Origin: Adiantum capillus-veneris
Lineage: Eukaryota > Streptophyta > Polypodiopsida > Polypodiales > Pteridaceae
Assembly (NCBI GenBank): GCA_014529385.2
Contig: CM043958.1
Location: forward strand, 88,803,025-88,867,024
Direction of reading: 5' to 3'
DNA: 64,000 nucleotides
Shown: positions 47,296 to 58,793 of the stretch, piece by piece
Layout of the letters: every line of letters begins with the position of its first letter
Numbering within the stretch: the stretch's first letter is position 1
The notes under the pieces: model-generated
The model's input: only the letters and a program-made list of their open reading frames with translations
Told to the model about the DNA's origin: nothing
Database searches by the model: none
Position numbers and translations under genes: made by a program

Positions 47296-47623
47296 ATTTA
47301 AGTGATCTTCAACCTCAATGAAATAGTACAACGGCCTTTATGCATTGATGTAATGACAAACAAAATTTGAGCAATAGAAGGCTCTACTGCAACAACATTT
47401 CTCAAGTGAACAGGTTTGGGGAAGTTGACTCTCGTCTCTTGTTTGCATGCAAACATCTTTAGGCACTCACAAGGGTTCTTCTTCTTCAACAAGATCCATA
47501 ATTGTGAAAATTAATCCTAAATCTCTAAGGATGGGGATAGCAATACAGCCATTCCATCAATGACATCGAAAACCATGATTATACAATACTTGGTATTGTT
47601 GCAAGAGACGATAAGCAACCAAG

Positions 47624-47953
47624 GTGAAGACATATGGGCACTTGCTAAGGGTTCTTTTTCTTGAGAATGATCATCTCAAGAGGACATTTGACATGCAAAA
47701 AACACGTTTGATGCACCTTGAAGAGGAACTCAAAGAATGTAAATGCTCTCTTGTAAACTTGAATGCTTTGAAGGAGCACATGAGCAAAGTGCATGACCGT
47801 GTATTGAAAGAGGATAAGTTTGATACCATGAGTCGTGAGGTAAGTGAGATGAAAAATGTGTGCACAACCAAATCATACATTGATGTATGTAGTAGCAATG
47901 TGGTTTTGCTTCCTCTCTCTCATACACGTTATGGCTCAAACAAAGAATGTTGA
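47624..47953 (+). pseudogene. Possible copia gag remnant, coiled-coil peptide
   Basis: A 109-codon frame with heptad-like helices (KTRLMHLEEELKECKCSLVN, then LKEHMSKVHDRVL) about 540 bases downstream of the primer-binding site. Its position fits the tail of a copia gag, which often carries a coiled coil. Protease, integrase and RT are not found downstream, so the element is truncated. Confidence 0.4.
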
Positions 47954-49637
47954 GAATGTGCATATAGAGGGGTTGAGGTAACGGAAGCAATGTTCTAACA
48001 CTAATCCTCTAATTGGACATTTAAGTGTCCTTAGACACTAAAGTGTCATGTTTTCCTACCAAGTTTTGGCAATTTATTTGTCAAGCTAGAAAGAACTTTT
48101 TACACCTTGCTTCTACCATAGGTTGGTTATGAGGGAAAGAACACCTTGGATTTTTCTCCATGCCAAGATACAATCCCTATGGAGAGAACTATGGTAAGTT
48201 CTAAGATATAAATTTTAGTAAAATTTCAAGCTATTTTTCCAAAAATCATAAAATTATTATATCTTTTTGTAGAGATGGCCTTTTTTATGTTTATAAAAGT
48301 CAAGTGTTAGTACTTAGTGCTACGAAACAATAGAATGCCCTTCAAACACTAGTTTCCATATCACACGCAAGTTATAGACATAATTTTGTATTTGAGCATG
48401 TGTTGAATAAGAGCATAATTTTAGTCTTCCAAAGATCCCCTCATGGAATTGGGGTTATTCTAGTGTAGTTTTACAACTAAAAATGACTTTATATGTTAAA
48501 ACCAAGAACGTACGTATTTTTTGGCTCCCTAACTCAGTTAAATCTCATTGATTGAACTCTATCTTGAATTTTCTACCGTGCAAAAACTCTTAAAAATCTT
48601 GTGTTCTCCATAATAACATTGAAACCAAGGTTTTAGGCGCCGCAATTGTGACTGTACCATGTACTTTGATACTTCTAGTGGATCTATGTGGAAGGTTTGA
48701 TATTACTTGAGGTTTTGAACGCTTATGTCTCAAGAATGAAAATATCAAAGTTTTCTCTTACGCAATTTTGAATATTTGAAGTAATCCAATGATTGTTGCA
48801 TACCAAAGCCCTTCTCCTTGCCACCTTGAGTCCTCGATGAAGAGGGTAAGCTGTTGAGACCACCTATGGTGGGTGCCGCCGAGAAGGAAACATGGTGAGA
48901 GGAGGTCTGTAGAACAAGAGCGAGATGCAGCTTGATTCAAGGTATTTTGTACCAATTGAAGCTACCCATGAAGCTAGTGAAGACCCTTCCAACCATTTGC
49001 TTCAAGCACTGGTCGGCATATCAACAGATGCAACACATGTAGATCTGCTTCAAGATTGCGGTACAAAATGGTTTGCAAAACTATTACATATATGGTTTGA
49101 ACATGCAATTGCCATGCACACTCGAAGAGATCTACATGCCTTTAAGAGGCGTTTCCCACAATTGACACACCAGACCAAATTTGGGCTTGCATACCCAACA
49201 TAAGCAACGTATCACTTTCTAAAACTGACAAATACATGAAAAAAAATATTTTTCTTTGTATACAGTGATATGCTCGAGATGGCCATATCAAACACTTAGA
49301 GCTTTCTATTATTTTATATACTCAAAAGTAATTTTTTTGCACATGCAACTTTTAATTATCAATAGCACAATTATGAAAAAGTCACATAAAATTTTCTACA
49401 AGGTCGCTTCATTTTTTATTGAACTTATAAAGTCAATTTCTTCAAAGCATCAATCGAAGCCTTATGCGGGTCAACTTCATGAGTATAGTTAATGATTGTG
49501 GTAGCTTCTAAAATATAAGGATATATGTTTAAAAGACCCTCTAGCTAACATATTTAATCATATCAAGAGGGTTTTCTTAAATACACTGTCTAATGAAATT
49601 AGCATTTAATTTAAATTTGTGAAAAAAGGACACTTGA
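47954..49637. other. No recognised gene
   Basis: Open frames such as 48925-49203 (92 codons) have no motif I recognise. AT-rich, no LTR or repeat boundary found. Confidence 0.35.
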
Positions 49638-50114
49638 GTGTCCTGTTTTGGTACCAAACTAATGCTAAGAATGTTGGAATCCTCAAAGAGAATTCAAGAT
49701 GACTCCTCTTGCCATTTTTATTCAACGTTTCTTCAAAATCCACACTGGTATGTCAGGGGTTATGGTTTATGGGCACATAGAGTGGACGAGAGAGTGGATA
49801 AGCAAGGAGCTCCTCACTTGGGAGAACTTATGCCAAACGTATGTACTATGTCGGATGAGACAAAACAACAAATTATCTTGGATAATAATTGGATATATTT
49901 GAGAGGTAAAAAATATTTTGTAGATGAAGATCGCACTATTATGCAACAAAATGCGCTTTGCAAGGCATTTGGGGCTAGGACTAAGAAAAACAAGGACATG
50001 TCTCATGAGGAAAACGTGCTCAAGGAGGAGACAAATCCATTGAGAAAATATGAACACGTGACCTATGAGGACAAGTTGCAATTGAAAGCATACTTTTGGA
50101 ATTACAATGGATAA
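49638..50114 (+). CDS. Unrecognised 158-codon ORF upstream of the LINE remnant
   Basis: The frame is intact from ATG 49638 to TAA 50112 and is polar and charged (ETKQQIILDNNWIYLRGKKY, then NPLRKYEHVTYEDKLQLKAY). I know no matching family. It ends just before a LINE endonuclease-like stretch on the same strand and could be part of the LINE's ORF1 or intergenic. No start context or codon evidence helps decide. Confidence 0.3.
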   Translation: MSCFGTKLMLRMLESSKRIQDDSSCHFYSTFLQNPHWYVRGYGLWAHRVDERVDKQGAPHLGELMPNVCTMSDETKQQIILDNNWIYLRGKKYFVDEDRTIMQQNALCKAFGARTKKNKDMSHEENVLKEETNPLRKYEHVTYEDKLQLKAYFWNYNG

Positions 50115-51480
50115 CCATGGAATGTGGGGATTGGCATAGATGAGCTAACTAGCAAACCCAATGTTGTATTTATTGTTGAAACTTGGAAGCATGACATACA
50201 AAGGATTAATGGACAAGAGAATTTCAATGTACATTTATAGATGTGGTAACTTGGAGATGTATGCAACAAGTTCAAAAAGTTATCCCCTTGCAAGGCGCAA
50301 GATCTTTAAAGTATCAAGCTACTAGAAATGATTAAATGGAATGGAGAGGCAACACATCATTTGATGTATTATATGCTCAACTTTGCACTTTTACATGGTA
50401 TGCCTTGTGATTGGAACGTTAATTGGTTCAAGCCTTTGCATAAAGGAGGGGATCTAAAGAATGTAAATAACTACACAAACTAGAAAGATTGGGTCTCTTA
50501 TGAAAAATTTATTTGGACGCATAATGGAGATAAAATTAGTGAATGATTCGAAAACAATGACAAGCGTGCAAAAGAACGTTGGTTTTTGTCAACATCACAA
50601 CACCGTTGTTCAGCTTATCATTCTTTGTGCTCTCATGGAGAAAATCCAATTGAGAGGTAAGCGATTGTATTGTTGCTTTGTGGACTTGAATATTGCCTTT
50701 GATATGATTCCACGAAACAATTTGTGGAGCAAGATGAAAGAATCCAAGTAAAAAATGAGTTTATGCTTGCAGTTTCTTGAATCTATGAGAAGGGTGATAT
50801 GTCAACAATTACACATGGGAAGCTACTCAACAAAGGAATTTCAACATTTTTTGCAAGCACTAGTGGGGATTAACAACGATGTCCATTGTCACCTACTCTC
50901 TTCAATCTATGCATTGATCAAACGGAACACTTGGTACTTGACTTTATGCAACAAGAAGACATTGAAGAGGTTATTATTTGCAATATAAGAATAATGATTT
51001 TGTTGTATGCACTGATGTAGTGCTTTTAGCACATACTTTAGACGATGCACAAAGCTTATTGTTTTCCATGAGAAGCTTTGCTTGCATAGTGGGTTGATTG
51101 TGGAATTAAGTGAAAACAGAGATTATGCTTGTGAAAAAAAAACCATAAGGAAAAGTCATGCATTGTGTACAACAACAAGAGACTTGACGTGGTTGAGAGA
51201 TTTGAATATCTAGGCCTTGAGGTTCCCACCAATCTCAAGAGACACAAATGTGTTATGGGTCGAAGAGAGTGCACTATTCCTTTGAGAACATGTGTAATGT
51301 TGGGGATACCAAATGTTGGCTCTCAAGAAGTACCTTTTTGACACATTGGGAACCTAGTTGCTCTTTATGGAGTTGAAATGTGGGATAAGAGCATTTCAAA
51401 GTCCAGACGAAAAGAGTTTGAGAATGTCAAAAAGTGCTTTCTTACAAACTCTGTAACTTAAGATACAAACACCATATATG
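50115..51480 (+). pseudogene. LINE (non-LTR) endonuclease tail and reverse transcriptase remnant
   Basis: KPNVVFIVETWKHD near 50155 is the LINE endonuclease signature of an ETW motif. RT follows: LNFALLHGMPCDWNVNWFKPLHKGGDLKNVNNY near 50380-50480, VGFCQHHNTVVQLI, CCFVDLNIAFDMIPRNNLW (catalytic Asp motif), VICQQLHMG, FEYLGLEVPTN and ALYGVEMWDKS. Many stops and frame changes, and the ADD box is unreadable. It lies on the plus strand, tail to tail with the CDT1 gene. Confidence 0.85.
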
Positions 51481-52200
51481 TGTCAAAGTTGACGATGCGG
51501 AAGCATAGAGCAATAGGGAGGGGTACACAAGTCAAAGAAAAAGAGAGATATATTGTTGAACCAACCAACTTGGCAATGTAATGATGATAATATAATGGAG
51601 GAAAAGGTGTGTTTATATACTAACCTTAGCAAATTGCCCCACCCAAGATTTGACATAATTAAAATAAATACCTTAAGCCAAAATAAATATTGGGACCACA
51701 TTGGGCTTTTCACATGAGATGTATGGACTTTAATAATATGCGCCCACATAATATGTTGCAAGGGAGGGACCAAATGCCTAGCCAAGTGCAGTTGGGAGCA
51801 AGGAGTGTGGAGCCAGCTCTCGACAATCGCACCTAGCTAGGCATGCGGTTCCTCTCGCAGTAGATCATGATGATGAGCACTATAAGGAAAGATATGGAGA
51901 AAAGAGCTCCCCATTGTAAATCCCAATTTCACTTGGTTGTACCATCCATGTCTTTGAAATTTGAGGACATTTTCTAGCCTACTATCTCATCTTGAAGGAG
52001 TCCATGTAAAGCAATCAAAAGGGATCAAAGATTGTACTTGCATCAAGCTTCTTGTAGACCACATGTTTGGATCTCATGCTCTTTTTTGTCATGCATTCTG
52101 CCTTGATCTCTCCAATGCTCGAAAACAATATAGGTTAGTATAATCTCACCTGCAAATTTTGAGATGTACCAAAGCTTTAAATTTGAGGTGAGAAAAAGTC
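51481..52200. other. No recognised gene between LINE remnant and CDT1 3' end
   Basis: Short open frames only. The LINE 3' end could not be defined; no poly-A tail is visible. Confidence 0.35.
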
Positions 52201-52215
52201 GAATGCTCTGCGATG

Positions 52216-52221
52216 TTTATT
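52216..52221 (-). terminator. Candidate poly(A) signal of CDT1
   Basis: AATAAA on the minus strand, 434 bases after the stop codon. Common hexamer, so weak alone. Confidence 0.3.
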
Positions 52222-52654
52222 TTCTTTACTAATCTATGAAAAGAAAGGAAAACTTTATCTATCACATAAGAGTTCTCAAGAAGGACAAAACTTTATAAGC
52301 CTTTCTTGATGTTCATAATAAGCCTGCAAGAGAGAAAAATTACTCTATGCTTTAACACAATTTTCAATTCAGTGGAGTTCAAATCTGCAGAACTTCGTCG
52401 AGTAATGCGTCAATAGAACATTTCTATCACAAAAAGTGCCAATTATGTACAGTTATACTTTTACAAGCAGGAGAGGCTTCTTCTCCATCCTAAGATCCTT
52501 CAGATGGAGAGTCCAAAAAGGGGTCTTGATGATCATTGCCCCAGTACTATCAGGGAAGACTGGCTAAGCTTTTCTATATGGCACATCCATAAGCTTTAAT
52601 AGGCAGTCCAGGATCATCTGTCTTTTGAAGCAACCTTACTAACTAGCTAAGTAA

Positions 52655-55600
52655 TCATTTTGCCTCAACAAGAGCTTTAGACACAGCTCTCATATCAGCA
52701 TTTTTGTTAATCCTGCATACAGACATTCACTCATCAAGAACTGATAACTTCACTACTTCAACTATTTAACAGGATCATGGGTACTTTATGCAACTTCTCA
52801 AAACTCTTCTCATCATCAAGAGAACAAGCACTGGACATATACCGGTAGAGAGAATCTCCCGTAGAAGAAAGATTGACTGAAATCCACGCGGGGGCCAGCT
52901 CCACAAGCAGTTGCAATTGCTCCATTACTTCACCTGGCACCACAGAATAGGCTTAGATGCTATGATTTGGAAGTCAAAGTGAATCTTACACATTGATCAG
53001 TCTTCAACCTTATGGCTACAAAACATATATTCATCGGGTACAATGAGTAGGCATTTTAAGTCAAGAGAACATGTGTACGATTATCACATTTGAATGTGTG
53101 CACGCGCGTGCGACATTCGAGCATATATGAACTAATTACCTAGGATAAACTACATATATAGATGTCACGGCATCACCCTGAGAACAGCTACATCACAAAC
53201 ATCTGACAAGGAAAACCCATCTACATACCTTGATCTGTGATGTCAGGATGGGAAGAAAGAACCATCTTTGTCAAGTCTTTGCGTGTCAGCACAGTGCGGT
53301 TCCCAGATTGAAAGACGAGTCTGACATTGTTAAAAAGCTTCGGCAACCCTGCTATCATCTGTTGCCGCCTCCTTTTTTTGTCAATCCCAGATTGAATGTC
53401 CTCTAACTGCTTTCTCTCCTTAGCTTGCAGCTGTTTCAACCAAAACAGAACATTTAAGGACCTACCTCATCAGAAGGGACATTAAAAGTACAGCAATAGC
53501 TGCTTTTCATCCCTTGCAAAGACTTACATCATTAAGCAGTTCTTGAGGTAGGCATTTCAGGATCTCCACATCTGAAGCAGATAGTTTGTCAGCACCATCT
53601 AATGTAGTTAACTCGACAAAGTTTGCTGCACAGCTTCCATCTGCAAGAAGAGCATTCTCCGAGTTTTTTGCAAGGGTTAGGTCCTTGAAAATGCTGACTG
53701 GCTGGAGCTCAGTTAACTTTTCACAGCTAGATGAGTGCGACCTATCTTCGAGGCATAAATTCCCTGGCCCTTCTATTTTCTTCCCAATAGGCGAGTTGAA
53801 TGGGAGAACTCTACTCACATTGCCGAGAACCCTAGTCGTTTTGCCAGTAGACTTCTTCATGAGAGACGGCAACTGACTGGCTGGGGTTTGGATGGGAGAA
53901 CGGAATGCATCTGAGACGGCAAGTGGAGTTGCTAGCTCAGTAGAGTCCAGCCTAGCTGTGCCATGAGCAATAGTTAGCCTTCCACAGTTGGGTGTGTGCA
54001 TCCCGTCCTCAAGCGATGGATACTCTGGTCGAATGGAAGGGGAGTTGAATGGAAGAACTCCACTCACATTGCCAATGGACTTCTTCATGAAAGACGGCAA
54101 GTCCTCAGCTGGCGATTTACTGGGAGAGAGGAATGCATCTGAGACAGCAAGGGGGGCTATTTGCTCTGTCCTTGCCTTGTCATGAGCACAGGTTCGCTTT
54201 ACACGCTTGGGCGTTTGCAGCATTTCATCCTCATGAAGAGAAAACTCTGGTCCTCCTCTGTTTTTCCCAATTGGGGAAGTGAACTGGAGAACTTTTCTCA
54301 CATTGCCAGTAGACTTCTTTGTGAGAGATGATGAGACAATGGCTGGCGTATTCATGGGAGAAAGGGATGCATCTGAGACAGCTAGTGGAGTTACTTCCTC
54401 AATAGGAGCTGCATCCTCTGCTGAGCCTAGCCTTGCCTTGTCAGAGGCAGTGTGCTTACATTTGATTATTGAAAAACGCTGTGTGATTTCCACACTATCA
54501 GAGAAAATTCCAGCATTTTCTATGGCTTTGCCACTATCACCCTCCACCACACCTGGCTGTCTTTTCGCTGAGAAATGTGGCTTGAAAAGAGGGGGTAAAT
54601 GTGACATGGTGCCATGGAAAGGGGCTGGAGGAACTTGCTGATGATGACGAATCTCAGAAGGAGATCTTGGGTATTTCTTCAGTTGATTCAAGTTGAACCC
54701 AATGGGAAGTGGGGTATGGTCACATTCGTCAGCATCTAGAGTCTCGTCGCAATTACTTTGCAAAACCTTCTCCTTCTCATGTGATAACGTGTCGCCTTCG
54801 TCCACTTCCTGCACACAAAACCATCACGGACTCTGTAAAGCCATGTCCCAAATCAAAGACAGAAATCCAGACAAGAAGCAGACTCTTAAGTAATTACCTT
54901 GAGATCTTCCACATGAGCAGAAGATTGCTCAGGCAGCTCTTTGACACATTCATCGTTGCAAGCGGCTGCGACCCCCTCAAACATTGATGCTTGTGGCACA
55001 TCTACATCAATCTACACAATTCCAATTGCTAATCAAAATCCAGTATATAAATAGTGTTGCAGTGAGAAGCAATGACTGACAGTGGTGGGTACCTCTTTAT
55101 TCTTGCGAAAAAAATCAAGCAGCCGGCGGCGGAACTCTCGTCGCCTTATCACCATTTCTGTAGACTTCTGTGGAGACCTACACCTCTGCATAGAGGCAGA
55201 CCCTTCTTTAGATATTGGATGTAAACTTACGCGCAGATCTCTGCGAGAACACTGGGACTCTGCATCCCAAGAAACATATTCCTCCACTTGCAGGGCATCT
55301 GGGAGAATATACTTTATCTGTGCAAGATGGCTCCGAAGAAATCGGCTGAAAAAGACAATACAAACCTTAGAAAGTTGAACAAGTACTAACATAGCAATGA
55401 TAACATCTGCTCCAGGGACATAATGCTTAACTTTTTTGCATTCACAAGCAAAAGTTAAGAGCATGTACCGGTGTGTAGAACTTTCAATCGCCGCAGCTAT
55501 AGTGGAGAATGTGCAAATTTGACGGCGAATGCGGAGTAGGCTTATGGAAGCTTCCATTGAATGATACAACTCTTCTAAGAGTAGTAACCTACGGGTAATA

Positions 55601-56440
55601 CCAAAAACTTTCCGTTCAGAATTTAACGATGGGCACAAATGAAAATGTAATCAGAAACATAGCAAACTTTGAAAATTAGCACATTGATTCAGTTTGACAA
55701 TATGCTTGAAAGAAGGGATGTGTATGCATCCATTCATTGGAACGAGCTTACTCTTAAGTAGTAGATATAAATTTGGCTTTTTCGTGCAAACGGAAAATTC
55801 ATCAGGCATATACCGCATAATCGCTTTGGAAGGAGATCTTACTTTTTGGGAAGCTCTTTCTTGAGAGTATTTGTTTTGAGTTTGTTGTTATGAACAGGTG
55901 GCCATGTTTCCTGTGCACTCTGCTTTGTCCTGACAAGGTAAAACAGACCATTCGAGAGATGAGGAATACATGTAGAATCATCCTGGCAACATGTTACATA
56001 CACAAATGCATTTGACTTATGAGCATGCCTGTTCTCACTCGCAGATATGTAGCAACACCCACTAAGGGAACCAGGACAATCATCATACTCTTTCACATGA
56101 AACTCATTTGATGGGTGCAGCAGTGCCCAAAAACGCAATGCATACGCACCCACAAAGTGCAAAGGAGAGACCCTCTTTCATGCGTAGCAGATCTCGCACG
56201 TTAGAATTTATCTAGAGCACGCACACACAGCGAACCGCCAGCACTATGTGGGTCACCATGTACGCAAAAGAAATTGAGTAGGAGAAGAGTAACCTACTCT
56301 GTAGGCAGCTGACGCATCTTGCTGTCGTTGGGTATGCTCTTCTGCTGCAGCTGAAGGCGCTTCTTCGTACTTCGAAAGTTTAAGGTCCCCTGCGCCTGCC
56401 TCTTCTGCTGAGGAAGCTCTTCTCTTGACCGGAGCTCCAT
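52655..56440 (-). CDS. CDT1: CDT1, DNA replication licensing factor (nine exons, 782 aa)
   Basis: CDT1 loads the MCM2-7 helicase at origins with ORC and CDC6 in the nucleus. Coding exons (minus strand): 56440-56298, 55929-55843, 55588-55469, 55345-55093, 55011-54898, 54808-53528, 53430-53229, 52933-52843, 52712-52655. All introns are GT...AG, phases agree, and the sum is 2349 bases with no internal stop. The CDT1/geminin-binding fold begins at about residue 77 (ISLLRIRRQICTFSTIAA, then RRFLRSHLAQIKYILPDAL). The C-terminal MCM-binding winged helix lies at about 695-780 (LPKLFNNVRLVFQSGNRTVL, ELAPAWIS, ending SKALVEAK). At 782 aa it is longer than the about 570 aa of Arabidopsis CDT1a, because exon 6 (427 codons) carries three repeats. 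It looks intact. Splice sites are inferred without transcripts. Confidence 0.93.
53711..54463 (-). repeat. CDT1: Three diverged coding repeats in CDT1 exon 6
   Basis: Residues about 355-445, 446-518 and 519-605 each contain PLAVSDA, SP..(S/T)PA, a KKS.GNV motif and VL.F.SP. Lengths differ (91, 73, 87). The third has a small extra duplication of GNVSRVL. Repeats carry most of the 15 SP/TP pairs of exon 6. Confidence 0.88.
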
Positions 56441-56504
56441 TGCGTCCTAGCCACAGGAGTGTACGCGCAAAGAAAGATCGTCCGCTGCTTGTGTGAGAAG
56501 TGTC

Positions 56505-56507
<3 letters not shown>

Positions 56508-56539
<32 letters not shown>
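56508..56539. repeat. (GA)n tract in CDT1 5' region
   Basis: On the gene strand this is a CT run 68-99 bases upstream of the start codon, probably in the 5' UTR, between the start and the E2F sites. Confidence 0.95.
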
Positions 56540-56541
<2 letters not shown>

Positions 56542-56547
56542 TAATAG

Positions 56548-56557
56548 CCCGCGAAAA
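56548..56557 (-). promoter_or_regulatory. E2F-type site 1 upstream of CDT1
   Basis: On the gene strand TTTTCGCGGG, which fits the plant E2F consensus WTTSSCSS. It is 108 bases upstream of the ATG. CDT1 genes are known E2F targets in plants. Confidence 0.65.
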
Positions 56558-56563
56558 CAGAAT

Positions 56564-56572
56564 GGCGGGAAA
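56564..56572 (-). promoter_or_regulatory. E2F-type site 2 upstream of CDT1
   Basis: On the gene strand TTTCCCGCC, a perfect WTTSSCSS match (TTTCCCGC), 124 bases upstream of the ATG and 6 bases from site 1. Confidence 0.7.
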
Positions 56573-56599
56573 TCTCACCTGGAAAGTGTACCTGTGGGT

Positions 56600-58488
56600 C
56601 ATCGCAAAATGCCCGCTGGTGCAATGGCCATGCACACACACAATGGACAAGCAAAAAGAGGGACCATATGAAATTCGCTCATTTTTGCCAACCTTGACCT
56701 GATTTTTGGTTTTTAGGCAATAATCCTCAAAGAAACAGAGGGACAGTGTTACCGTTTCCTCACGAACAATATGTCTTGAGTTCAAGACTTGTCAATAAGA
56801 TCTATGAGGTCTCTTGGGATTGTTTCTACCACATTAAAAATTCTTGTTCTTCTTATCACCATGTAATGTGCCAATTTCGCATGGAATGGATGCGAGTTTC
56901 ATATTTTGTACCTTCAACACTCTCTCTATGCTCCCCTTTCCACTCCACTTGTAAAGCTCGCTGCTATTCCATGCACACTTTGCTTTCAAATGGTTAGACA
57001 ATGCCGACGGGCCTTTACAATTGCTAGGCGCACAATGGTCAGGGGTTTAGGTAGCAAACCAAGGCGGTTGCTTGCATAGACGTCTTTCGTGAATGAATGG
57101 TGAAAGGGACAATTGTCTTCAAACATCGAGTAGCCACTGGTAGGCTGAAGAGAGTGTGCATATGCGCTACAAAGGGGGCCGCAAATGGATGGGAGACAAT
57201 TTTAGTTGGGTACAAGGAGGGGTTGGTGATTACTAGTTGATCACAACATTAAAACTTTGAGGCAGTTAAGTGCAGGAGCCATGGTTGTTATGGTACTAGT
57301 ATGAGATGGGGTTGCTTCATTTCCTAGGTACTATTATTGAATTTAAGGGTAAACACGTTCACAAAACACTAACATATTATCTCGCATATTATGATGATAA
57401 TTTAGATGTCTTGTATGTCTAGTTTTGCACCAATGTCTCCAAGGTGGCAAGTCACGTATGCTTTTACATCAGACATGGCATAAAAGCAATAAAATATGGA
57501 GGGTTGTTGATCAATTTCACTAGATATTGGCACGCAACTACATGTGTTTGAGAGCCTCTAATTCAGGGATGTTAAAGACAAAGGTTTTCTACATTGTTCC
57601 ATCAAGATTTGCATGCTTACAAAGTGTGCTTGTAGTACGATGTAGCCAAAGGCTCATATTGTGACATCAAAACAAGTGTTCTGCAGATAGTTCTCTGAGC
57701 ACAAACTTGTTTTAGGTACTTACAATTTCTTATGCGTTTGATCTTCAAAGTCCATGTGTGTCTACATTGATTAATCCAAGAGGCATCTTTACACCAAAGA
57801 AGACAAACACAATGCAAGTTTGTTAAAAAGACACAAACAATGGCTCATCAACACTACCAAGCCCAAGGTGTATCAACGAAAGTACCCCTCACGTAGAGAA
57901 TGGAACAAATGTCAAGGCAAGTTCTAGCACAAAATGCATCCACAAACTTAAGGAGCTCAAAGAGGAGCTCTCATAAAATGATCGCATTGTTAAAGGGAGA
58001 AATTCTAACGGTCTATCAACCTAATCTTATCAAAACATGTCTTTCAAATCGAAGCATCAATTAAACACAAGGCTCATAAACAACTACACTTCTATGTGCT
58101 TTTTGGTTGGTCTAAGGAGTACAATGGTCATACATGGGGTCCTAGTTGCTTTCAATGTATCAAAGAATTGATTTTGATCTTCTTTTCGAACTCCATTGTG
58201 CAAGATATGTTGTAAGGCCGTAGCTAGGCTTCGCGGATAAATTACAACATCAAGCCTTGTATGCAATGCTTTCTTTGTGAGGAGGAATGGCTCATGTTGA
58301 CATGGTCCATTTCAAGCACTACTTCAACCAAAATGAATCCTCATGAGCTACTGCCTTGTTCTCTTCTTTACTACATCCGATGAATGAGGCCCACCAGAAA
58401 TGTCACAATGGCATATGACTCTTACTCATTATTCTAGTGCCACTGTTGGCTGCTTTTCATATATCTTAGAGCCTTGTTGCTTGTGGAC
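56600..58488. other. No recognised gene upstream of CDT1
   Basis: CDT1 promoter side, then noncoding DNA. Short frames have no motif. No LTR ends found until 58489. Confidence 0.35.
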
Positions 58489-58717
58489 TGTTGGAATTAG
58501 GGTTGCAAGGAAATGCACACATCTTGGAGAATACGAAGGAAGCTCAAGGCACACAACAAAGTGTGTATTACTTAGTGTGCAATGGAAAAGATAGATAGCC
58601 CTAGTATGATGGGCATATATACAATGCACGGGGGAAAAAACCTCCTAGTGAGGGAAAAAATGCCCCGGCGGTCCTAAGTGTGTTCACACACATGACTACC
58701 ACATGTATATGGTAACA
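58489..58717 (-). repeat. Copia 3' LTR (minus strand), 229 bp
   Basis: On the minus strand TGTTACCATATACATG ... CCCTAATTCCAACA, directly after a polypurine tract and 77 bases after the polyprotein stop. It resembles the LTR at 45347-45569 and the tail at 42540-42620. Confidence 0.8.
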
Positions 58718-58731
58718 AAGTCCCCCCTGAA
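58718..58731 (-). promoter_or_regulatory. Polypurine tract (minus strand)
   Basis: On the minus strand TTCAGGGGGGACTT abuts TGTTACC. Confidence 0.75.
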
Positions 58732-58793
58732 GTGATGTAGTGAACGAGAGCTGGCACATGAGTACAGGGAAGTGCCATGCCCTAAGGACATGA

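Noticed and set aside
54279-54641. Plus-strand ORFs across CDT1 exon 6
   Set aside because: Antisense shadows of the CDT1 coding exon; motifs and codon-phase splice joins support only the minus strand.
56298-56440. Bona fide PIP degron in CDT1
   Set aside because: The two aromatic residues required at positions 7-8 are absent; kept only as a question in the findings.
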